NCBI GenBank assembly: GCA_009781315.1 | Contig: WQYI01000001.1 | Span: 62,001 to 126,000 of the forward strand | DNA from: Candidatus Endomicrobium embiratermitis | GTDB lineage: Bacteria; Elusimicrobiota; Endomicrobiia; Endomicrobiales; Endomicrobiaceae | Direction: 5' to 3' | DNA: 64,000 bases | Part shown: in pieces, positions 26,969 through 35,316 of the stretch | How the letters are laid out: each line of letters begins with the position of its first letter | How positions within the stretch are numbered: the stretch's first letter is position 1 | Notes under the pieces: model-generated | Told to the model about the DNA's origin: nothing | The model's database searches: none | The model's input: the letters and a program-made list of their open reading frames with translations, nothing else | Position numbers and translations under genes: made by a program

Positions 26969-29022
26969 TGACTTTTGAAAAAGAAAAAATCTGGAAACTG
27001 CCTAAAGATAACGCGGTGAAAATTTCTGAAATTTCTAAAAGTTTATCGTTAAACCCGAAAATAATTTCGGCGCTTATAAACAGAAATATAGACACCGCGG
27101 AGAAAGCGGCGGATTTTTTATACGGCGGCATAGAATCTTTGCATAATCCTTTTTTATTCGCGGATATGCAGAAAGCCGTAGAGAGAATAAGAAAAGCCGT
27201 AGATTTACGCGAGCAGATTCTCGTTTACGGAGACAGGGATGTCGACGGAGTTACGGCGGTAAACGTTATAGTAAACATAATAAGGCTTTCCGGAGGAAAC
27301 GTCCACTGGTATGTTCCGGCGGACGAAGGATACGGCATACACAAAGATATTCTCACAAAATACGCCGCTGAAAACGTTAAACTTTTGATAACCGTTGACT
27401 GCGGAATTTCAGCAGCGGTTGAGATAGAATACGCTAAAAATCTGGGAATGGACGTTATAGTCACCGATCATCACGAGCCGCCTTACGAAGGTATTCCCGC
27501 GGCCTATGCCGTTATAAATCCTAAAATTTACGACTATAAATATCCTTTTAAAGATCTTGCGGGCTGTTCCGTCGCTTTGAAAACCGCGCAGGGGTTAATG
27601 CTTACTTTCACGCGCAGTTATAATAAAGACATTTTAGTATGTTTTGCGGTAAAATCCGGAGATGATTTTTCGGGCGTATATTTGTGCGTTAAAAATGATT
27701 TGGAAATACAAAGAATCGCTTTTAATTCGGTTTCCGAAATAAAACAGATTGTAAAAAGTTCGTTCAGGATATATACGAACAGTTCCGCCATAAAAGATTT
27801 TTTTGTTAAAAGCGACGCTTTGCTTAAAGATAAAATAGAAGTTGTCCTTGCATACGGCAATGCCCTTTCGGACGGCGAAATAAAAGACGTAAACGCTCTT
27901 TTTCAGGCTTACAAAATAAATAAAGTTAAAAATGACGGACAGCTAAAAGATTTTTTCGATAATAATCTGGATTTGTGCGCTCTCGGAACAATTGCCGATT
28001 CAATGCCTTTAGTCGATGAAAACAGGATTATAGTAAAAGAAGGCATAAAACTTATAATTTCCAATCCCAATGCCAAGCCGGGGCTCGGACTTATTATTGA
28101 CGATGCGATTAATTTAAAAAATATCAACAGCATTACGGCGCGCGTTATATCTTGGAACATAACGCCGGTTTTAAATTCTTCGGGACGTATGGGGCGCGGA
28201 ACGCTTTCAGCGCAGCTTCTTATGACAAACGACGCTTTTCAGGCTAAAAATCTTTACGCCGATATAATAAAGCTTAACGCGGACAGGCGCTGGCTTCAGT
28301 ATGAAAATATCGAACAGTTTAAAGTTCTTTTGAAAGAGCAGTGCGATTTGGAAAAAGATAAAGTTTTTGTAGTTAACGCTTCAAACCTTGAGCACGGCGT
28401 TACGGGGATAGTCGCTTCGCAGATGGTAAAAGCTTATTTTAAACCTGTTTTTCTGCTTATAACCGACGGAAACGAAGCAACCGGCGCGGCGCGTTCGGTA
28501 GAAGGTTTTGACATAATAGCGGCTCTTGAGAGCGTAAAAGACATACTTGTTAAATACGGCGGGCACAGCCAGGCGGCAGGTTTTACCATTGAACATTCTA
28601 AAATAAACGAGTTTAAAAAAAGAATATCGGATTATGCCGAAAAAAATTATACTCCTTCGGATTCCGGCGAAAGCATAGTGATAGACGGCGAGCTTAAAAT
28701 TTCGGATATAAACGCCGATTTTTGCAGGCAGATTGATATTATGGAACCTTTTGGTATGGCTAATCCTCGTCCTGTGTTTTGCATGAAAGGGATAAATGTT
28801 ACCGAGATGTCCGTTTTCGGAAACAGAGGCGAGCACTTGAAATTCAAAATTTCGCAGAAAGGAAGCAGGAATGTTCAGGCTGTTTTTTGGAACGGCGAGC
28901 ATTTTTCCGATATGCTTCGCTCCGAAGATCTGCTTGATATTGCGTTTCAGCTCGAGCTTGCCGGCAAAAATGAAAAAGAGTTTGTCCAGTTGAATATTGT
29001 TGATGTGAAACCGTCGTATTAA
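26968..29022 (+). CDS. recJ: Single-stranded-DNA-specific exonuclease RecJ with extra insertion
   Basis: The 684-aa protein is a DHH-family 5'-3' exonuclease. Intact metal motifs are YGDRDVDGVTAVNV near residue 88, TVDCGISAAVE, VTDHHEPP near 170 and ALGTIADSMPLVDENR near 335; SSGRMGRG, VTGIVASQM and YGGHSQAAGF follow, then the OB-type domain. Residues about 215-325 form an insertion of roughly 95-110 aa between the DHH motifs that ordinary RecJ lacks. It begins at the stop of pdp (one-base overlap), an unusual partner for a nucleoside operon. Confidence 0.93.
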   Translation: MTFEKEKIWKLPKDNAVKISEISKSLSLNPKIISALINRNIDTAEKAADFLYGGIESLHNPFLFADMQKAVERIRKAVDLREQILVYGDRDVDGVTAVNVIVNIIRLSGGNVHWYVPADEGYGIHKDILTKYAAENVKLLITVDCGISAAVEIEYAKNLGMDVIVTDHHEPPYEGIPAAYAVINPKIYDYKYPFKDLAGCSVALKTAQGLMLTFTRSYNKDILVCFAVKSGDDFSGVYLCVKNDLEIQRIAFNSVSEIKQIVKSSFRIYTNSSAIKDFFVKSDALLKDKIEVVLAYGNALSDGEIKDVNALFQAYKINKVKNDGQLKDFFDNNLDLCALGTIADSMPLVDENRIIVKEGIKLIISNPNAKPGLGLIIDDAINLKNINSITARVISWNITPVLNSSGRMGRGTLSAQLLMTNDAFQAKNLYADIIKLNADRRWLQYENIEQFKVLLKEQCDLEKDKVFVVNASNLEHGVTGIVASQMVKAYFKPVFLLITDGNEATGAARSVEGFDIIAALESVKDILVKYGGHSQAAGFTIEHSKINEFKKRISDYAEKNYTPSDSGESIVIDGELKISDINADFCRQIDIMEPFGMANPRPVFCMKGINVTEMSVFGNRGEHLKFKISQKGSRNVQAVFWNGEHFSDMLRSEDLLDIAFQLELAGKNEKEFVQLNIVDVKPSY

Positions 29023-29026
29023 GACA

Positions 29027-29112
29027 GGTAGGAAGTAGAAGGTAGGAAGTAGGAAGTAATGTGCGGCGAAGCCGCATTCAATAACTTCTCCATCCTCCTT
29101 TCTCCTTTCTCC
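29027..29112. repeat. Heptamer-repeat palindrome
   Basis: Left units GGTAGGA, AGTAGAA, GGTAGGA, AGTAGGA, AGTAATG; a central TGCGGC/GCCGCA hairpin; right units CTTCTCC, ATCCTCC, TTTCTCC, TTTCTCC. TGTCGTT follows directly. Confidence 0.8.
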
Positions 29113-29137
29113 CTGTCGTTAAAAAGGGGAGGCAGAA

Positions 29138-30016
29138 ATGTCTGAGAAAGAAAATGTAACAATAGCGTTTATCGGCGGGAGCGGATTGTATGAAATTGAC
29201 GGTATTGAAAACGTTTCTCAAAAAGAAATAGATACTCCTTTCGGTAAACCTTCCGATAAAATTACCATAGGAAGCGTTGACGGCGTAAAGTGCGCTTTTT
29301 TACCGAGGCACGGTAAAGGACATGTTCTTTTACCTTCCGAAATCAACCAGAGGGCAAATATGTACGCTCTTAAATCCCTTGGCGTAGAGCAGATTGTCGC
29401 TTTCACGGCATGCGGTTCTTTGAAAGAAAAAATAAAGCCTAAAGATTTTGTTATGCCCGACCAGATTTACGACAGAACAAAAAACAGACCGAATACTTTT
29501 TTCGGAAACGGCATTGCGGCTCACGTCGGCATGGCGAACCCTTTTTGCAACGAGATAAGAGACATTGTACACCAGTCGGTTTATGAACTGGGCATAGAAC
29601 ACCATTTTGGCGGGACATACGTTTGCATAGAGGGACCGCAGTTTTCAACCAAAGCTGAATCCGAAGTCAACAGACATCAGGGTTTTTCAGTAGTGGGTAT
29701 GACGGCCGTTCCCGAGGCAAAACTTGCCAGAGAAGCCGAAATGTGTTACGCGAATGTTTCTCTGGTTACGGATTTTGACGTCTGGAAAGACGGCGAAGAA
29801 GTCACGAACGACGCAGTTGTGGCGACTATGGCCGCGAATATTTCAAACGCTAAAAGAACGGTGAGAGATTTGGTTGTAAAACTTTCAAAAAGAGAATGCA
29901 AATGCTCGTGCCGCGACGCTTTAAAAACCGCTATTATGACTGCTCCGGAAAAACTTTTAATCAGCCCGAAATATAAAGATTTAGCTTTATTTCTTGACAA
30001 ATATTACAACAAATAA
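29138..30016 (+). CDS. mtnP: S-methyl-5'-thioadenosine phosphorylase
   Basis: The 292-aa protein belongs to the PNP/MTAP family. IAFIGGSGLYEIDG at the start is the phosphate loop, LPRHGKGHVLLPSEINQRANMYALKSLG near residue 57 is the MTAP-type core, and CIEGPQFSTKAESEV near 160 with VVGMTAVPEAKLAREAEMCYA near 187 form the base site. It cleaves methylthioadenosine (or related purine nucleosides) from polyamine and SAM metabolism. AGGGGAGG precedes the ATG. The stop codon opens a heptamer repeat. Confidence 0.93.
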   Translation: MSEKENVTIAFIGGSGLYEIDGIENVSQKEIDTPFGKPSDKITIGSVDGVKCAFLPRHGKGHVLLPSEINQRANMYALKSLGVEQIVAFTACGSLKEKIKPKDFVMPDQIYDRTKNRPNTFFGNGIAAHVGMANPFCNEIRDIVHQSVYELGIEHHFGGTYVCIEGPQFSTKAESEVNRHQGFSVVGMTAVPEAKLAREAEMCYANVSLVTDFDVWKDGEEVTNDAVVATMAANISNAKRTVRDLVVKLSKRECKCSCRDALKTAIMTAPEKLLISPKYKDLALFLDKYYNK

Positions 30017-30103
30017 TAATTAACAATTTACAATTAATAAATAACAATTAAATACCGACAAAACGATTATAAATCCGTTAAAATTGTAAATTGTTAATTG
30101 GTT
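30014..30103. repeat. Heptamer-repeat palindrome
   Basis: Left units TAATAAT (containing the mtnP stop), TAACAAT, TTACAAT, TAATAAA, TAACAAT, TAAATAC; loop with GACAAAACGA; right units ATTGTAA, ATTGTTA, ATTGGTT. It reaches to 17 bases before the cdd start. Confidence 0.8.
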
Positions 30104-30120
30104 TTTCATGGGAACAAAAT

Positions 30121-30519
30121 ATGAAAGAAACTAAATATAAAGAGCTTATGGAAGCGGCGCGGGAAGCGGCGGATAATTTTTATGCGCCGTATTCCGGTTT
30201 TGCCGTAGGAAGCGCGGTTTTAAGTTCAAGCGGTAAAATATATATAGGCGCGAACGTTGAAAATGCGTCTTACGGGCTTACGAACTGCGCCGAGCGTTCG
30301 GCTTTGTTTAACGCTTTTTCGCACGGAGAAAGGAAAATAGAAGCCGTTGCGGTATGGACTAAAAAGTCCGAGACTTTTCCGTGCGGCGCGTGCAGGCAGG
30401 TAATTTTAGAGCTTGCTCCTCATGCCGATATAATAGTAAACGGCAGGGAAGACGGAATTATTATTTTAAGCGTTTCCGATTTGCTTCCTTTTGCTTTTGA
30501 TAAACAAAACCTTAAATAG
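30121..30519 (+). CDS. cdd: Cytidine deaminase
   Basis: The 132-aa enzyme deaminates cytidine and deoxycytidine to uridine forms, which pdp can then split. The zinc site is complete: NCAERSALFNAF near residue 60 (Cys and catalytic Glu) and PCGACRQVI near 93. YAPYSGFAVGSAVL near 21 is the substrate loop. The start at 30121 gives family length; an ATG at 30091 lies inside the repeat and would add ten unrelated residues. Confidence 0.95.
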   Translation: MKETKYKELMEAAREAADNFYAPYSGFAVGSAVLSSSGKIYIGANVENASYGLTNCAERSALFNAFSHGERKIEAVAVWTKKSETFPCGACRQVILELAPHADIIVNGREDGIIILSVSDLLPFAFDKQNLK

Positions 30520-30542
30520 GAAGCTTGGGCGTATACTTTTTT

Positions 30543-30628
30543 TGTCATACCGTTGAAAAACGGTATCCACGTTTGTTGTTAAAATGATATTTAGCTAACT
30601 TAGATTCCGTGTCAAGCACGGAATAACA
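30543..30628. repeat. Paired TGTCAT-type hairpins (REP/BIME-like)
   Basis: Left hairpin ATACCGT/ACGGTAT (preceded by TGTC) and right hairpin ATTCCGTG/CACGGAAT (followed by AACA) face each other over about 85 bases between cdd and the transporter gene. The layout is that of 24719-24794 with different stem sequences. Confidence 0.65.
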
Positions 30629-30639
30629 ACAATAAACCA

Positions 30640-32688
30640 ATGAAAAACAAAATAATTGCCTTACTTTTCATTTTCTTCATTTTTACTGTTTCCGTCTTTG
30701 CTTCGGATAAAACTCTTTACAGCGTTTCCGGAGACAACCAGACGGGGATAAGAGGTTATCCTTTAAGAAACGAATTTGTCGTGCGCGTTATAAACGGCGA
30801 CGGTTCGCCGGGCGCGGGAATTGCCGTCAGATTTTCTATCATACGTTCGGTAAACGAAGAATTCAGAAGAAACATAAGTTATGTCGTTCCCGAGGTAACT
30901 CTTACCGATGAAGACGGATACGCAAGAGCAAAACTCATTTTGGGAAGAAACGCTCCAAATGAAATACATGTCGTTGCTTTTTCCGAACATATTCCCGGAA
31001 ACGTAATTTTTCAAACCTTGGCGTTTCATAAAAATTGGTTCTTTTTGATGCTTATGAACCTTGCCGGCGGTCTTGCGCTTCTGCTTTTCGGAATGTCTTT
31101 TATCAACGAAGCTTTGCAAAGAGCCGCAGGTCAAAGATTCAGGGATATTCTCATATCCGTTACTTCCTCAAGATTCAAAGGCGTGCTTTCGGGTTTTTTT
31201 CTTACCTGTTTAAACCAGTCGAGTTCAGCTACAATGCTGCTTGCAATCGCTCTTGTAAGCGGGGGAGTGCTTTCGTTTTTTCAGTCCATGTCGATATCTT
31301 TGGGCGCTTCGATAGGCTCTACTATTACCGCGCAGCTTGTGGCTTTCAGGCTTGTGAATTACGCGCTTCTTATAACCGCCGCAGGGTATGTCATATCTTT
31401 TGTTTCCGGAGGAAAAAGAATAGCGAAGATCGGCGACGCGATATTCGGTTTCGGCGTTTTGTTTTTAGGAATGAAATTAATGTCCGACGCGATGATTCCT
31501 CTTACTCTTAACCCTGTTTTTCTGGATTTTATAATAGGAATAAAATCGCCTGCTTTTGCGATAACCGCGGGTATTTTAGTAACTTTAATAATACAGTCCA
31601 GCGGTGCGTTTGTCGGTATAATTATAGCCTTAGCAGCTTCGGGCATTTTGACTTTAGAGCAGGCTGTTTGCCTGGCTTTGGGTTCGCAGATAGGCACGTG
31701 TATTACGGTGGTTATCGGTTCGTTAAAAATGCCCAGGAACGCAAAAAGAACGATGATTTGGCAGATAGTCCAGCAGACTATAGCCGTTATTTTGATTTTT
31801 CCTTTTTTGCAGATGGTTTCTTATAACGGAGAGGGCGTTTGGTTTATATTTGTAAAATGGTTCACTAAAGCTTTGTTTTTTACCCAGGATATAGGAAGGC
31901 AAATCGCGATGTCTCACACTTTAGCTGCGGTTTTAAATATGATTATTTTGCTTCCTCTGCTGAAATATATTCAAAAAGCCGTTTTCTTATTTTATCCTTT
32001 CAAAAACAGCGAGATAAGTTTCGGCACGGTTTATATAGACATAAAAAATCCGGAAACCAACATCGATAAAGCGCTCGAGCTTTCCAAGCTTGAAATTCAA
32101 AGGCTCGGGGGGTTTGTTTCGGATATGCTGAACAATTCCATTAAGGCTTTAAAAACCAGAAATATAGACATTCCGGAAAGCATTTCCAATAAAGGGCTCA
32201 AAACCGACGTTCTTTATAAAGAAATAGTGCCGTATATTGCCAAAATTGGGCAGAATAAACTCAGCGGGGAACAGTCTGAAAAAGAAATCAGCCTTCTTTA
32301 CGTTTTGTCGAATCTTGATGAAATTTCAGACATTATCGACAGGAATCTGATGCATACCGCAAGGAAAAAAATAAGAGGTTTTTCGCGTTTTTCGCAGGAA
32401 GGTCTGGAAGATATTCAAAAGATTCACGGAGTAGTCTGCGAAAACATGTCAAAGGCTTTAAACGCTTTTTCCGCCGAAGATAAAGTTCTTGCCTCTGAGG
32501 TCGCCGCCGCAAAAGCTTCAGTCAGAGCTTTGGCTTTGCAATTGAGGCAAAAACATATAGCGCGCCTTCACGCCAATTTGCAGGAATCCATTGAAACTTC
32601 CGGCCTTCACATGGATATTTTAGACCAATATACCAGAATCAACTCAATGATTTGCGACATAGGCGCGATAATATTAAGAGAAGCGTGA
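30640..32688 (+). CDS. Na+/phosphate cotransporter-family protein with N-terminal Ig-like domain
   Basis: The 682-aa protein starts with a signal peptide (MKNKIIALLFIFFIFTVSVFA). Residues about 20-125 look like a Big-1/invasin-type Ig domain (SVSGDNQTG, GDGSPGAGIAVRFSI, TDEDGYARAKLILG). The Na/Pi cotransporter II (NptA/YjbB) domain follows: GLALLLFGMSFI, TCLNQSSSATMLLAIALVSGG and the second half-repeat with VTLIIQSSGAFVGIIIALAASG. A PhoU-like helical tail spans about 470-682. The two QSS repeats define the transporter family. The fused Ig-like domain would sit in the periplasm. Confidence 0.85.
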   Translation: MKNKIIALLFIFFIFTVSVFASDKTLYSVSGDNQTGIRGYPLRNEFVVRVINGDGSPGAGIAVRFSIIRSVNEEFRRNISYVVPEVTLTDEDGYARAKLILGRNAPNEIHVVAFSEHIPGNVIFQTLAFHKNWFFLMLMNLAGGLALLLFGMSFINEALQRAAGQRFRDILISVTSSRFKGVLSGFFLTCLNQSSSATMLLAIALVSGGVLSFFQSMSISLGASIGSTITAQLVAFRLVNYALLITAAGYVISFVSGGKRIAKIGDAIFGFGVLFLGMKLMSDAMIPLTLNPVFLDFIIGIKSPAFAITAGILVTLIIQSSGAFVGIIIALAASGILTLEQAVCLALGSQIGTCITVVIGSLKMPRNAKRTMIWQIVQQTIAVILIFPFLQMVSYNGEGVWFIFVKWFTKALFFTQDIGRQIAMSHTLAAVLNMIILLPLLKYIQKAVFLFYPFKNSEISFGTVYIDIKNPETNIDKALELSKLEIQRLGGFVSDMLNNSIKALKTRNIDIPESISNKGLKTDVLYKEIVPYIAKIGQNKLSGEQSEKEISLLYVLSNLDEISDIIDRNLMHTARKKIRGFSRFSQEGLEDIQKIHGVVCENMSKALNAFSAEDKVLASEVAAAKASVRALALQLRQKHIARLHANLQESIETSGLHMDILDQYTRINSMICDIGAIILREA

Positions 32689-32715
32689 TTTTTTTGTAAA
32701 ATTTTCGTCATTTCC

Positions 32716-32744
32716 TTGAAAATATGATTCAAAAAGAGTAACAT
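32716..32744 (+). promoter_or_regulatory. Putative promoter for the MORN gene
   Basis: TTGAAA and TAACAT are separated by 17 bases, about 41 bases before the ATG at 32785. Confidence 0.4.
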
Positions 32745-32784
32745 ATTTTAAAGTTGTAAAGTCTAATGATATATGGAAATCCGT

Positions 32785-33432
32785 ATGAAAAGGGTTTTGT
32801 TATCATTATTATTATTTACAAGCATTTCTACGTTTTTATTCGCGGAAAACGTAAGAAAGGTAACTTCCGTGCACTATTATGAAGGTGATCCTAAAAGAGA
32901 GATGACTTTTTATAACTCGGACGGAGAAGAAGTGGCAAAAGAGTTTTACAATATAGACGGAAGAGTTATGGGAGTTAAGGGAGATATTCCGGAAGGCGAT
33001 ATATTTGAATATTATGAAAACGGCAATATTAAAAGCAACGCGCGTTATAATTCCAATCTCCTTTACAATGAGACCGAATATTATGAAAGCGGAGTAAAAA
33101 AGTCTAGTATCAAAAACGAATGGTCGGGAATAAAACTGCAAAAAACCGTAAATGTTATGTACTATCCCGACGGCAATAAACAACAGGAAATAGAGATGGA
33201 CGGCGACGGGAGCGGGATAAGCAAACTCTATTACGATACGGGCGAGCTTTTTGAAACCGCAGAATTAAAAGACGTCTGCAGGGACGGAAAAGTAACAAGA
33301 TATTATAAAAGCGGCAAAAAACAGTTGTCGGGTTTTATGAAAGACGATATGCTTAACGGTTTGGCCGAAGAATATGACATTAAAGGAAAATTAATAAGGA
33401 AAGTAGAATATATAGACGATAAAATACGCTAA
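32785..33432 (+). CDS. Exported MORN-repeat (YwqK-like) protein
   Basis: The 215-aa protein has a signal peptide (MKRVLLSLLLFTSISTFLFA) when started at 32785; an ATG at 32773 would add four residues. Repeats of the MORN variant type are visible: YYENGNIKSNARYNSN, YYESGVKKSS, YYPDGNKQQEIE, YYDTGELFETAEL and YYKSGKKQLSGFMKDDMLNGLAEEY. Such proteins (YwqK 'antitoxin component' family) are common in envelope settings; the name does not prove an antitoxin role. The next gene starts 12 bases on, with AAAGGGAG. Confidence 0.8.
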   Translation: MKRVLLSLLLFTSISTFLFAENVRKVTSVHYYEGDPKREMTFYNSDGEEVAKEFYNIDGRVMGVKGDIPEGDIFEYYENGNIKSNARYNSNLLYNETEYYESGVKKSSIKNEWSGIKLQKTVNVMYYPDGNKQQEIEMDGDGSGISKLYYDTGELFETAELKDVCRDGKVTRYYKSGKKQLSGFMKDDMLNGLAEEYDIKGKLIRKVEYIDDKIR

Positions 33433-33444
33433 AGGGAGTTTGGC

Positions 33445-34779
33445 ATGAAAAAAATATCAGCCGTGATTTTATTTATGTTATTTTGTGCGGGATTTTCTTA
33501 CGCGCAGCATTACATATATTTAAAAAACGGGCAGGAAATTAAAGGTAAAATCGTATCGGAAACAGACAGTACTGTTACAGTGCTTGTCGAAGGGAAGAAT
33601 GAAAAAAAAGTATTTAAATTTAATGACATTTTAGACATAACAAAGACGCGTAAATCGGACGTTGATATTATTAAGCAGGCTGAAAGCGCTGAAGCTGCCA
33701 GAATTCAGTTTACAAGTCTTAATAAATCGGAACTTGACGGATCGGATATATACGTTCAGGATAATAGATCCGGCGTTATAGTATATAACATTAAAGACAG
33801 CGTAACCGGAAAAGATTTTCACGGAACGGACGGCAAAGATGAGTTTGACGCCGCGGCATATCTGTTAAGCGGCGGACAAGGAAATACGGATGTAAAACCC
33901 GCGGTTGACAATAAACCCAAGGCAGAAAAGAAACCTAAAATTAAGCCCGCTAAAAATGACGAGTTTGACGCCGCGGCATATCTGTTAAGCGGCGGACAAG
34001 GAAATACAGATGTAAAACCCGCGGTTGACAATAAACCTAAGGCAGAAAAGAAACCTAAAATTGAGCCCGCTAAAACCGTGCAAAATGACGATGATTTTGA
34101 CGCGGCCGCGTATTTGCTTGAGCCCGGTTCTGATTCCGCAAGCAGCACTCAATCCGAAAATAAAAAAGAAGAGACAATTAAAGAAGATGATTATGATTCT
34201 ACAAAATATTTGCTTGGCGGCGTTTCTGCCGTAAAAAGCGACTCTAAAAAAGCAGCGGATAAAAGAGATACCGGAGAATCTCAAAAACCGTCTGCGGAAA
34301 CCGTCTTAGCAGTGGGTTTTGATTTAAAAGGGTCTCATATAGTTTCGGGTACAAGCAAAGATTCCGATTACGGAATAAGCTTTTTACTTGAAAGATACGG
34401 TTATTTTTGTAATTTTGCCGCGGCCGGTGTAGGAATAGGTTATGAGCATCAAAGAGGACTTGATAAAATATCAGGGAGAGTCGGTTTCATTCCGTTATAT
34501 GCGGCTTTAAAAGCCAGAATAGCGGATCTCGATTCGTTTAATTTTTATGCGGTTGTCCATTTAGGGTATAATTTTATGGTTGCAAATTCATCGTATTTGG
34601 GTCAGGCGGATTCTAAAGGCGGTTTATATTATGCCGGAGGCGCCGGAGCGGTTTATGAAAGGTTTGTTTTTCAGATTTTGTATTCCGTAAATAACGGCGG
34701 ATTGACATATTCTAATTCATCCCCGAATATAGACGTGACCTTTTCCAAAGTAGGATTTTATATAGGCTATATGTTTTAA
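33445..34779 (+). CDS. Putative outer-membrane protein with tandem repeats in its linker
   Basis: The 444-aa protein has a signal peptide (MKKISAVILFMLFCAGFSYA) and a short SH3-like start (YLKNGQEIKGKIVSETDSTVTVLVEG). A Lys/Pro/Asp-rich linker holds two almost identical 40-residue repeats and two degenerate ones, each starting D-x-FDAAAYLL. The C-terminal 170 residues show alternating hydrophobic strands and end in a terminal Phe (YIGYMF), the pattern of an outer-membrane beta-barrel. No family name can be given with confidence. Confidence 0.7.
   Translation: MKKISAVILFMLFCAGFSYAQHYIYLKNGQEIKGKIVSETDSTVTVLVEGKNEKKVFKFNDILDITKTRKSDVDIIKQAESAEAARIQFTSLNKSELDGSDIYVQDNRSGVIVYNIKDSVTGKDFHGTDGKDEFDAAAYLLSGGQGNTDVKPAVDNKPKAEKKPKIKPAKNDEFDAAAYLLSGGQGNTDVKPAVDNKPKAEKKPKIEPAKTVQNDDDFDAAAYLLEPGSDSASSTQSENKKEETIKEDDYDSTKYLLGGVSAVKSDSKKAADKRDTGESQKPSAETVLAVGFDLKGSHIVSGTSKDSDYGISFLLERYGYFCNFAAAGVGIGYEHQRGLDKISGRVGFIPLYAALKARIADLDSFNFYAVVHLGYNFMVANSSYLGQADSKGGLYYAGGAGAVYERFVFQILYSVNNGGLTYSNSSPNIDVTFSKVGFYIGYMF
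33838..34077. repeat. Two tandem 120-bp coding repeats
   Basis: The 120-bp units 33838-33957 and 33958-34077 differ at only a few bases and encode 40 residues each, beginning DEFDAAAYLLSGGQGN. Two more diverged copies of the DxFDAAxYLL start follow. This suggests a recent in-frame duplication. Confidence 0.9.
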
Positions 34780-34793
34780 ACTTCCGCTTTATA

Positions 34794-35237
34794 TCAGTGG
34801 ACTAATTCTACTTCAATGCTTTCATCCGGTTCTTCGCTGACTACTCCCGGTTTCCAGTCAACGGGTTTGTAATTAATTCTGAAATCGTCTATTCCGTGAT
34901 TCTTTAATTTGTCGGTAAGCGCCGCTGCTCTTTGTTTACTGAGATCTATACAATATGAAGGAGTTCCGTCGTTCTCGTTATAGCATGCGACATTCATTGT
35001 AACTTCGGTATTGTTTTTAAGATAAGTTGCTATCTTTTTTATCGGCTCTTCGGAAGATTTTGAAATTTTATCGGAATCTTTTTCGAACTTAATGTCTTTT
35101 ATTACTATTTTGCCGTCTTTATTTATTGTCCCCTTTATTATATCCGTATCGCGGGTTGAATGGATTTTATTTTTCGCGCAGCTTCCGGCAAATAAGACAA
35201 ATGCAAACAAACATGAAAGCAGTATAATTTTGTTCAT
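34794..35237 (-). CDS. OmpA-like lipoprotein
   Basis: The 147-aa minus-strand protein has a lipoprotein signal (FVLFAGSC, acylated Cys near residue 20). The rest resembles the OmpA C-terminal domain: DIKFEKDSDKISKSSEEPIKKIATYLKNN, then LSKQRAAALTDKLKNHGID. These domains bind peptidoglycan. The usual NRR/Asp-Arg pair is not fully conserved, so peptidoglycan binding is inference. AGGAG precedes the start and a promoter can be seen upstream. Confidence 0.75.
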   Translation of the reverse strand: MNKIILLSCLFAFVLFAGSCAKNKIHSTRDTDIIKGTINKDGKIVIKDIKFEKDSDKISKSSEEPIKKIATYLKNNTEVTMNVACYNENDGTPSYCIDLSKQRAAALTDKLKNHGIDDFRINYKPVDWKPGVVSEEPDESIEVELVH

Positions 35238-35255
35238 AGTAGGCTCCTTTGTTTA

Positions 35256-35284
35256 ATAATATAAAAACTTTTTGAAATATTCAA
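35256..35284 (-). promoter_or_regulatory. Putative promoter for the OmpA-like gene
   Basis: Read on the minus strand, TTGAAT and TATTAT are separated by 17 bases, 18 bases before the start codon. Confidence 0.45.
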
Positions 35285-35316
35285 TAATGCAATGCCGTTT
35301 AATATCGGAGGAACAA

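Noticed and set aside
32785-33432. Toxin-antitoxin module suggested by the YwqK name
   Set aside because: No toxin gene is adjacent, and the signal peptide and MORN repeats point to an envelope protein.
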